Positions 23,274 to 35,200 of a DNA stretch of 42,268 bases are shown one piece after another. Location of the stretch: the NCBI GenBank assembly GCA_946413655.1, contig CAMKLO010000025.1, positions 1-42,268 on the forward strand, in the 5' to 3' direction. Origin of the DNA: an uncultured Fibrobacter sp. Its GTDB lineage: Bacteria; Fibrobacterota; Fibrobacteria; Fibrobacterales; Fibrobacteraceae. The position numbers and the translations under genes are program-made. The number at the start of each line of letters is the position of its first letter. The first letter of the stretch is position 1. The notes under the pieces were generated by a model. It was given only the letters and a program-made list of their open reading frames with translations, was not told where the DNA came from and made no database searches.

Positions 23274-26200
23274 TTACAGCAAAGATAATAGTTTCGTCGA
23301 TTTAATCGCTCCGTTCACCCGTAACATCAAATAAGTCCTGTTCAAGTCTATGCCTGTCCAATTGACATGGATGAACTGTTCGCCCGGAGCTAGCGTTCCC
23401 GCATAAAGGTTCCTTACCGGAACACCGACAACATTCACTAGTGAAAGCGAGATGTTAGTATATTGCGGCAAGCTGATTATAAGCCCGTCATCTGTGCGAT
23501 GAATCGGAATCGCATCATTTTTCGGCGTAAGCCCTATATCCGGCGTTCCAGACGAATCTGCCGTACAGCCGTTACAAGCCACATATCCAGCAATATCCGG
23601 CCAGACCGGCTCATTGCCGTAAATTCTGTTTCCAAGCGAATCGAACACGTTCACTCCGACAGCTTCGACCATGTTCCATCCAAGGCCTATACTACTCGGG
23701 TCATCCAAGCCATTCCAAATAGCGTTCCAATTTTCGCAATGGAGCGCAAACTGGGCGTTGTCCTTCCACGAACCTCCCGGAACAAGCGGCTTTGACGCAT
23801 GCATCGCAACCTGCCAGCGTCCATCGCCAATATTTTCAACACTTGCAGTCACTCCGTCCGGCAAGACATAGGCATTGAACTCCGGAGCAAGCCCGCCTTC
23901 AAGGAAGAAGTAGTAACGGACATCGTAATTTTTCAGTGTTACGTTGCCCACATTCTCAACCTTCATCTGGATTTCGCTCGCCTGGTTATCGTTGCGCGTC
24001 TCTGCAGCGTAAACGCGGGCTTTGACCTCTATAGATATCGAATCTTCCATTTCGACACACGAGCCACCAATCAAGCGCTTATCGGCATCAAGAACTATGA
24101 TACCGTTATCCTCGACAAAATTTGCGGAGGCGTTTTCGACAAAGGACGGGTCATCGTACGGATTCCACGGAGTCCAATCTTCGTAATGCACACCGAAATG
24201 CGGGCCATCACCATTGAAAACCGTTCCTCCAGATGGAATAACGCCGTTAGCGAACTTCCATTCCACGAATCCCGTATGCGCACTTTCGGAATGCACGGCA
24301 AGCCCCACAGTATCGCGTGGATAGTAAGCATGGACTTTCGCCATCGAAGATTCCTCGCCGCGGAAATAGTAGCGGACGGAATACCCACGAACTTGCCCAT
24401 TCGACACATTCCTCAAGCGAACTCGCGGTTGCAGGATTTTCTTGTCAGCAAAACCTTCATAACGGACAAACGTCTTTATTTTACGTTCAGGATTCTCCAA
24501 CCCGGAATTCCAGGCAATCGAAGCAGGCGAGACGTTCGCAGTGACAAGGGCGAAACCGGCGACTTGCAGCCCCTCGGGCGCTTCGAGCGTTACCGTGTGC
24601 ATCCCGGCAGAGAGATTCATGGAAATATCCGAAACGCCTACGGTCCGCCAGACAGGAGACAACGGGATGTTACCGGCATAACGAACGCCCGGCGACGGCG
24701 AAACGGACACATTCGCGGATTGGAGCGCTGCCGACCGTACATACATCATAACTTTGTACGTTGCAGCTTTGTCGATTAAAGCATTCAACGTCAACCTTGC
24801 GTTATCGCGAGTAGATTCAAGGTATCGGTTCCCTGCCACAGCACAGGAAAATTCCGGTTCAAAGCCATTACCTCCGTCAACGGTTATCATCGGAACGGTA
24901 ACAATTTCCACAATTTCGGGTTCCACAATCTTGTCATCGACCACGGGCTGCGACAGCACAAACACTTCCCCAGCCGACAATGCTTTCTTGTACATCCGCA
25001 TGTCGGCAATGTGACCGACAAACGAATTTTCGCCATCGGCACCGGCCGAGAAAATTCCATCCAGTTCGCGTTCCAGCGGTTCAGCCGAAGCAGATTTCAT
25101 AATTTCACCGTTCACGTAGAAATTTACTTCGGAAGAATCCACGGTCACCACGACATGCGCCCATTCCTTCGCGACAGGCAAGGTATTGTCTGGCGTGTCC
25201 CAAGTATGCGAACCCTCGCGGAGCCGCAACTTGCGGTTATGCACAAGCAGTTCCATTTCTAGACCGCCAACGCCCTTGAAACCAAGTACCCTGTGCCATC
25301 CAGCAGCTCCCGAATAGCCGACCTTGATTCTCGTTTCGAAGGAATACGAACTGGACGTCCCGAGACTGATATGACCAGCACTAGGCACAATACCGGAGGC
25401 TCGGTCATCGAGCGCCGAGAAATAGATGCCCGCATCGCCCGACCACGGGGACTTTACGGAATCAAGATTCATATGGTGACCTGTCCCTACATATTCGTAA
25501 GCGAGTTTTCCAGAGCCCTCGCGGGACGGATACCACAGCGCAAGTTCTGTCGGGTACTGGTAGAGTTTTCCCGATTCATACGTTCTCTCGACATGGTTGT
25601 GTCCGTAATCCTCGGCACGCATTTCCAGCGAGAGTTTGCAGCCGCTGCACCGGGCAAGTTCACTGCGGGTCAGCCTGACTACGCCCGTCACATTCCCCAA
25701 CGAATCTGGGAGCAACACGAGCGGAGTGCGGGATGCACCGCCAAGTTTCGTGGAAACGACGACCTGCGCGACACCCGATTCAACGTCACGGACGTTCGCG
25801 TTTACCGTAAAGATACGGTCAAGCGCATCTTCACCGGACAGCACCTCGAACGAACTCATTACGGGTCGTGCCGAATCCGTACGCACGGCAGGCCCCGCAA
25901 GTTGGGCATCCTCGCCCAGCACCGAGACTCCGACATAGCGGGATTCATAACGGCCGGGAGCGACAGTCCCTACCACGGAACCGCCAACAAGCCGTTTGCC
26001 ATCGTAACGAATCGTGTCAGGAATCTCGCCGCGGATTTCGGCGACCAGCGAATTGTCCCTGTACAGCGAGAGCGTTCCGTAGCCCGGATGATTGCACCAG
26101 GCACCGTACGCGAGGTATCCGTTGTCTATGCCCATCCAGAGCGAATCCGACGGTACGTGGCATGCAAACTGGGCAGGTACGGTCAAAGCCTTCGCGACCG

Positions 26201-29200
26201 CCGGAGCGAACATCTCAGCGGTATCCGCCATCGCAAATGCGAACACGTAATTCGTATCGATTTCTGCGGCACGCGTCGGCAACGTCACATGGGCGATTCC
26301 GTTCGAATCGAGCGTAAACGGAAGCTGCGCCATTGGCGTCAGGTCAGCGGAATCGTTCCACAGCGAGTCGTCATCCACATACAAGTTAAACAGGCCTACC
26401 CCGTCAACACGGACTTCGCGTTCTGAAGCTTTCGCGACGGCGGGCAACACTTCGAGGCCCATGTAGCGCATCGAGGCGGCAAGCGTATCCATCGTGACAA
26501 ACACGGAGAACGTTTTCGTCTCGGCAGAAATCAGGACGTAATCCCAGGCAAGTTTTTTATCTGTACAACGAGGGTTAGTTTCGCCCACACTGTGACATTC
26601 CAGCGTATCTGTTCCGTTCACGTCCATAACCGGAGCGCCCTGCGCATCCAGGAACCCGTACAGCGATTTTTCAAGCGGAACAAACTCCTTGCGGTCAAAA
26701 TCGACCTTGTACAGACGCAGCGTCTGCGGAGTCACGTTCATGTCTATCATTTCCTGCCTGGAAATCTGCATCTGGATTCGCGGAAGGTTATTCGTGTCAT
26801 TGAACGTCATCGAAGGCAGCACTTCCATCACGGGACCCGTCAGCGCCATGTTCTTGAACACGCCGAAGCCATAATCCTTCTGGACATTCACGGTACGCAC
26901 GGTAAAGTCGTCGGCGTTTTCAAGAGAGCCCTGCGGGAACGAAACCGTGAGTTCCCCGTACATGGACTTCACCACGCCATTATTTCCGGGCTTGACATTC
27001 GAACCCACATACATGTTGAAGTGCATCACGTTGGTCGGGTTTACGGTAGCGTCGCTTCCATCCCCATCCCACGTCAGCAGGAACTGCGTGTGGCCCTGGA
27101 GCCTGTTCACGTCGAACCACGCCAGATGACAGGTGCCGTCCATATACTTCTCGCAGTCGGAAGCCACCTTGAGCGTGTCGGTAATGGAATAATAGGTCGA
27201 GTTGTTCAGGTACGAAAGAGAATAAGTCTGGTTCGGAGTCAGTTTTCCCCTGATTTCGACAATTTCCGGCGGACGCGGCGGGATGGCGCCCTTGAATACG
27301 ACATGACGGTCCAAAGAATCCCGGTTCCCCGAAACTTCGAGAAACGGATGCATCGAGAAATCGGTCTGGAGGAGCGAGGACGATTCCACCACCGGGTTTA
27401 TGATCCAGGGGTTACGGATCAGCCCCGACTGCGGATGCGCGGTGTCCACGCAGTACAGCGCCTCGCCGCAGCTGTTCGCGTCAGGATTGACGCGGTACGT
27501 GTAGATGTCGCGCAGGGAAACCTGTTCGCCCTTGCGTTCCAGCACCTTTTTGCCGGTATCGTAGAAACGCCGGTACGCAAGCGTATCCGTCCATCTCCGG
27601 GTCGGCACATACAACATGCTGTCGCCGTCAAATTTGAGGCTGTCACTTTTCAGTTCTTCCATATTGACGTTCAGTTTGGACAAAGTTATTCTGGCACCCC
27701 CGTATTCGCTCTTTATTTTATTCAGGGAATCCATACGGATGAAGAACCTTACCGAATCGGATCCGCCAATACGTTCAAAATTTTCGGGATCGACCTTGTA
27801 GGACAGCGAAAAATCGTTTTCACCGAGGCTGGCCTTGGCAATAGTCAAGGCATTGTCAACAGACTTCGGAGTAACGTAGTTGCCGGGCGAATTTATCAAG
27901 TTCCTGATATAGTGCGTGGTATCCGTCAAGAAGAAAACCTTCCAAAGGCTGTCATTTTTTCCATAGTCGTTGAAATAGAAGTGGACTCTCGAACCTGAGC
28001 CGTAATACTTATAACAAGCTTTATCATCTTTTCCTTTGGCTGCTAAATTATTGTAATCATCCCATGTCATGGAATCAGGGCAAGCATCGTTAAGAGTCTC
28101 TCGCCAACTGGCCGTATCGGCGGCAGGATACGCAACTGACGTACGGTGGCCGTTGTCCGCGTGGGCCCATGTCTGGTTCATGCCGACATAGAAGAATACA
28201 TTGCCATGTTCAAAGACAGGAGTCTTTTTCACCTGTTCCTGACTCGTCATGCTGAATTGACACGGATGTTGCAATACGGAATCCACAGGGAATACGAATT
28301 TCGTCCGGTCAGAAATACATCCCAATATCGAAGCGGAATCAGGTTCGAGCGGGTCGCCGATGACTTTGGCTACAAAATGGTGGGTTGTATCGTCCTTGCC
28401 ATAGAACTTCAGTTCGAAACTGGACGAATACTTGAATACAGTATCACCAACTGCTCCTTCATCATCAAAATTGAAAGCATTGGCACTGACATGGACATCG
28501 ACAGGATAGAAAACCAATTGTTGAACTTCAAACGGGGTCAGCAAGCCATATTTTTGATTAAACCGCCATTCATTGCCGTCAAAGTAATTTTTGATAGAAT
28601 CATTAACAGCCTGCCCTTGATTATTTCCGTTTCTCTTTACAGAATTCCAGTAGCCATCGTCATCGTTTTCATTAAAAATAGTTTCATTTGTATGGTCAAA
28701 ACGTATTGTGCGGTTGACAAGGTTGTCCATGCCGAAAGGCGCATTCCAGTAAGAATCGGGGATTTCGAGAGTCATGCTGAAAAATTCTCGAGTCCAAAAA
28801 CGTGCAGGATTGTAATCAGTTATAGTTGTCCAATTAGAAAAGAAGCGACTAGTTGCAGATGGAGTAAAGATTAAGTTGAATAATCGTAAATTTGGATTAT
28901 ATCTTTTATCAGATGTTACACATACTGAATCAAGATATCCACTCGTAGAATCCACTTGACAATTAACATCTTTATTATCTGATGTTAAAGGAATAATCTT
29001 ATAGTCTTTTTTTGGACAAAAATACTCCGCCATGCAAGCATCATCAATATTTGGTAAAATGCGCCAAATACGATATAAGGTCATCAAATTCGGTTTATTG
29101 CACGCAATCGCAGCTTTTTCAAATATGCTATCAGGATAAGATCCTATAGATTCCCATTCCACACAACGTCCAGGATCAGGAAGCGGATAATATCCCAAAT

Positions 29201-32200
29201 CTGATTCTAATACATTTTCAAGACTCCATTCGCACACACTCTTTAATGTTTTAAATTGTTCATTTGTAACATCTTTTGCCGTCTTTATAGATGTACCATA
29301 TACTTGCCACATTTTTTTAGAACAAGCTACAACATCTAAATAAGCCGTCGCGCTATCAAATTCAAGAAAACCAAAATTAGCCATTCCTGTATCGAATACA
29401 ATTAGTTTGCTTCGATTTACCTCATTAAACAAGGCTGTATCTAATTTATAAAAATCAACATTTTTTTTAGTGCTATCACACGAATGTAATGGACCATTAC
29501 AGTCATAAAGATTAACCATCCTATTATGCAACTTCGAAACTATAATCATCTCCAGCGTATCCCTATGGCGTTTGATACCGAGACTGAAGTGTTCCGGGCG
29601 GAATCCCAAAATTTCCTGGGAACCTTCAACAGTTCCTTTTACATTGTACGTTTTATTACGTAGGGAATCCGGCAAGTACCAACCGCTCATGTTCGCCACG
29701 ACAAGGTAATCGGCATACGGTTCATAGACATACCTGTCGTCCTTCTTTTTCGCCTCGGCGACAAAGAATCTCGACTCATTCGATTCCTTAGGATCATCCG
29801 GAGTCATGTCTTTCATGGAAGGTCCTAGTTTGTACTCAAACGGAACACTTATGGAACTGACAACGCTATCCGTATTCGGCAGCATGGCCTCGAATTTAAG
29901 ATAGCATTTCCCTTCTGACAAAAGAGGAAGTCCCGAAGAATCCGTTCCAAGCCATTTCACGGAATAGGCGGAATCACCAGAATGGGCCCTCAGCACATCA
30001 TCAAAAATAACCATGCTTTTTGCAGAACCTAGCACGCTTATACGAACGCGAGCATCCGAATTCTTGAGCCCGAAATAAACCTTCATGGAATCGAGTTCAT
30101 AGACGGGCGTATCGGATGTACCTGCGGACGATGTACCAGAACCAGCTTTCATAAGCAGCACGTAATCCGGCAACGTATCACGAACAACCAATTCCGCCTT
30201 TTTCTGTTCGACCTTAAGCGTTTTCGTGACGACGCTTACGAAAGGATTATCCAAGATGTTCTCGGTCACTTCCGCATACAACGTTATGTCGCCGGAGGGG
30301 TACGCGCCCGACGTGGCGATGCCATTCCAGCGGTAATCAAATCCGTACGCGTTCGGGTTCACGGTCCAGCCGGTCATCAGCGGAGAGACAAGCGAATCTA
30401 CGTGTTCGACCCAGTAAAAGCCGGGCTTGGTACTTTCGCCAAAATAGACCGGAACGTTCAACGTGGTGGTATCCGTCGCATCCTTGCGTTCCACATACAC
30501 GCGGAAGGCATCGGAGGATTCTAGGACTACTTCGCCAGAGCCATCGCTAATCGTCATCGCGCTATCGATATACGCGGGCGGCATCCATTCGGGATAATCG
30601 GCCAGATAGGCCTTGGCGGCATCGAGGACAGCACTAAAATTGACGGGTGCATGTTCCGTTGAGCAGCCTGTTGCTGTGTTACCGGCAGAATCCACGCAGG
30701 ATTCGCCGAACTTCGAGGAGTTGTAGCCGACCTTGAGATTTATCTTGTCCAAATTTTTCCATGCGAGGTGATACTTGCCGTCTTTTTCGTAGAACCAGAT
30801 TGCGGTATCGGCAGAGGCGGTGGGCGTTCCGTAGTAAGGATTGTAGAAGACCTTTTCCCTCGATGCGTCGAAGATGCCGCGGTGTTTGGAATCTTCTGCA
30901 TAAACGCGAAGCATGTAGTTGCCGTTGAACTTGTTCTTGAGGCGGACGGAGATATCGACGGGGCCGTCGTCGGTCTTGAAGGTGGTCACGTCGGAGCCGT
31001 TGCGGGTGATGGCGAACTCGACTGCGGGCTTGCTATCGTTTGTGTCGGGCGGGATTACGACGAAGTTCGTAGTGACGGCGGCCCAGTCATCGCAAGTTTC
31101 ACAAGAGGCAATGGCGAGTTCGACCGTAATTTTTTCCTCGCTGCCGAAGCCTTCGTTACTGAGGTAGCCAAGAACGCCTTCGGTACTTTGCGATATGCGT
31201 GAAATGTAATCCACATTTTCCGAGCGGTTCGCGGCGACGACCTTTACCTTGTCCGTTCTCCATGCGGTATCGTTATTGACGCGGTAGCGGAGGCGATAGA
31301 CGGACGAGAGAGAATCTGCGGAACTTGTCTTGGGGGCGATTCCCACGATGGGGATGAAACTTTGGTCGCTCTCGATAGTTTCTGGCTGCGGATACGTTAT
31401 TTGCGGGAAACGAGCGCCCACATGGAAAAGGTCCGTGCGGACGGAGACGTTGCCGGCAGCATCAACACAGGCGGCTTCGAGATAGCGGATGCCACGGGAT
31501 GTATCGATGGTGGATTTATCGATGGTAAACGTTACCGTGTCAGAGGCAAGGAGCTTGCGATTGCCCTTGCGGATTTCGTGCCAAGAAGTGTCGGCACCGC
31601 CCAAGATGCGGTAGCTGCAATGCATGCCAGTGCGGTTTACGCCCACATCGCTGCTTTCCGAAACCAGGATTGTCTCGGAGAAATCGCCATCCGTATTCAT
31701 ATACACAAGATGATTGCTTGTCAGCCCGACAATCTGCGGGGCGGTACGGTCAACGCGGACGCGTTTTGGGACAACGTCATGGCGAACATTTTTCGCTTCG
31801 TCGCGGAGGACGGCACGGACGCTGTACTCACCATCGGCCATGCGGAGGCCCGCCATTTCCGTCCAGATGCCAGACGTACTGCCGCCCAGCGAGTCGAACA
31901 CCCACACGGAATCTCCTGCACGGTCGATAACGTTCGTATCCGGGAGATGGACAAAGCTCCAGCCGACGGTCACGGCGGCGGAATCGAGGCCATTTAGGGT
32001 GTCCATGATCGTGTAGCCAATTTGCAACAAGCTGTCCTTGGAAATATAAGTCCAGCTAGAATCGCGCGCCGGAGCATTTTTGCGGAGCGTATCGTACTTG
32101 CCAGACAGATTCACGTAGGTGCCATAATTCACCGTATCGGCGGCGGTGACCGCCCGTGTTTCATGGAACGTGAATACAGGAGCGGCAGTGTCAACACGGA

Positions 32201-35200
32201 ACTCAGCATAAATAGTCGTATCGTTCAAACCGAGAGAATCAATGTGTTCCCAGAGATTATCGGACAAATTCGTCGGATTTGAGAAAATCGAATCCACGAG
32301 GGCGTTCACCTTATGGTAAGCGTCGAGATTCGGGACGGCATAATCGATGGCGTGCGCGGCAATGCGGTAGAGGCCGTTACCCATGGAATCGCGCCTGCCC
32401 TGCGGCACCTTGTCCCAGGCGATGGCGAACTCGTTCGAGGCCACGTCGTAAAGCGCGGGGAGTTCGGCGTACTTCGTGAACGCCGCCTGCGAATTACCCG
32501 ACGGCTGGCCGGTTGCCTTTTCGAGCGTCCAGCGCATCGCGCGGATGTCCGAACCCTTCGCCCTGTCGGCGGAATCACGCCCCACCCACTTGAAACGCGT
32601 GATGAACATGGAGCTGTCGGGGTTCATCATCGCGTCCGACGCGAGCGTGAACGCCGGGGCAGTGCGGTCCACAGCAAAGTGCACCTCGTAGCTGTCCGTC
32701 TTGCTGGAATTGGCGGTATTGCTCACGCTCGCATAGACGACCCAACGATATTTACCCTCTACTGGTTTCGAGACATTCTGATTCGACGCAAACACGGCAC
32801 TGGAAGTATCCTTGCCCTCGGCATTCGTGCCTTGGAATTCCGTCATGACCATGGGCAAAGTATCACCCACCTGCGATGCAGTACCAAGCGGATCGAAGAA
32901 AATTGCATCGCTAGCGTTATGTACACTGAAGCCCTGATAATCAAGCGCGGAGACATACGCCCTGAACCCGTCGATGGCGTTCAGGACAACGTCATGCTGC
33001 GGCCATGTCGGCTTGAGCATGTTCGCGGTCGCCTTGAACAGGTAATAGAACCGCTGCGTGTTCGAAAGCCCGATCTTGTTCACCATCGAAATCATGACGG
33101 TGTTCTGGTTGTCTTTTTGTATGTTCGCGAGATTCCCGAAATACTTTCGGGCTTCGAAATCGAAACGACCGTTCTTCTTGATAGGATGCGGAACATAGCC
33201 CTTGTCGCCAATCGTCGTATCGGGATTGCCCCAGCTATTGCCGAGCAGACGCTTGTAAACAGCACATGCATGCGGGTCATCTTCCGCCTTAGATATATCA
33301 CACTCCCAAGCGACTTCTTCGTTACTGTTGAACGTCATCTTGATTTGACGCATGCGGTGCGGCATCAAATCGTCCACGACAAACGAATACTTTTCGATAA
33401 AACCAGTCACCACGATATCCGGCACGCTGTAACGCTCCACATGACGGATAGGAACATACTTTGCAACAGAGTCTCCATTCGGATTTAGACCGTCAACGCG
33501 TTCCCAGCGGTCCACCTTCACGCCCACCTTGTACCAGTCCGATTCCGACTTGAAGCGGAGAGGACTATTGCGGAACTCGGAGTACTTCCGCTGTTCAAAA
33601 GTACCGTAATAGACGGAGTCATAAACAACATTACCCGAAGAATCACGAACAACATTACCGATTGAATCAAGTTTCTCGGTCACGGCATTATGGAAGTGAG
33701 TCGTGTCGTACCAAACAGAATCCTTGCCAGACCCGGTAGAATCCACAACAACATGCGTGTTCACGACAATCGAATCGCGACTGCCGTACAGCCCCACTTC
33801 GCAAAAATGCTGTTTGTTCGCATCGTCAGCTTCATAGTAGCAGCCAGGATCAACGGAACGCAACGCAGAATCTGACAAAGAAAGAGCCAAGTTCACGAAA
33901 GGTTTCTCGTAGAGGAAATCTTCCATGAGCAAAACTTCATAATTTTCACTCTTACCATCGACACCTGAATAAACCTTTCCCTTATATTGCTTTCTTTGCC
34001 AGTCTTTCAACGCCGGATTTTGATGATTCGTAATCATATCCTGTGCGACAGCGACTGTCGATGGAAGCATAAATGAAGAAATACCCACAGAAGCAGCCAA
34101 CGCCACAGCGGCTCTAGTAGCAGGGCCTGCTGCGCCCCAATACATATCTATATAGCTAAGTAACAACAATGCTGATGCAGCCGTTGCACAAATAGAAAAC
34201 GCAGTCTCACCTCCATAAAATTCACTGGCATATTCATTTGCTGCATAAGGAACTCGAATAACGTCAACATCATTATTTTTCAAGGATGAAATATTTTGGG
34301 CAGAGCCAGACCAATGCGGAATAAGTAAACTTCCTTGATCAGTCAAAGAAAGTCCCCCTAAATATCCAAGATACGTTGACCCAAGAATATTATTGTAATA
34401 AGCAGGATTATCGAATTCATTATGACTTATTTGGGCGATTATATTCTTCACCATCGCATAAATACCATCAGGAACAAATGCGGATATCACACCTTGACCA
34501 TATTCTTCTTGAGACCCGAACGTCACACCACCTTCGCTATACAGAATTCTCAACATAGTTCCATCATTTGGCCAACTACGATTATTCAATTTATTCAAAG
34601 CTGTCGAACCTGGCTGAATATACCCCACCAAAGCATCATCGCTATAATAATCAAAACCACCCCTTAACCAAAGAGCAAAATTTAGTCCATAATCAACAAG
34701 CAAATTCATCAAATCACCCTGCATAAAGCCTGCAACCAAAGAATTCAACACGACATTATCAGCAAGGGGCCCAAGATTCAACAAAAGCGTTGCAAAACCA
34801 AAGGCAGTAGTCAATACAGCCTTTTGAGACAAGGCCTTAGACGAATGCGTCAAAAAACCTTGTAACAACTGTATTTGCAACAAACCATCTAATGAATACG
34901 TTCCACTATGGGGAGAATCCAAAGTAATCAGCTTATCCACATCATGCTTGTAATTATCCCCTTGCACATATTCTCGCGAAGCAACACCACCCATCGAATG
35001 GGCAATAAGAATATTGCGAGAGGGGATTTTGCGATATTCATCGTTTGCACTTTCTCTATACTTTCTTAAGGTGTCCTGACCTTGAGCCTTGAACTCCTGC
35101 GCTTCCTCGATAAGCGAACGACGTGCAGAGCACTTTTTTTCGCCCTTCCAATTTGATTGACCAATTTCATTTCCATTAAGAGCCGGAGAACCTGCCGGAT

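Noticed and set aside
25293..27998. Several plus-strand frames of 300-470 codons opposite the giant gene
   Set aside because: They mirror the giant frame, contain Arg/His-rich sequence without domains, and have no start signals. The minus-strand frame has coherent domains throughout.
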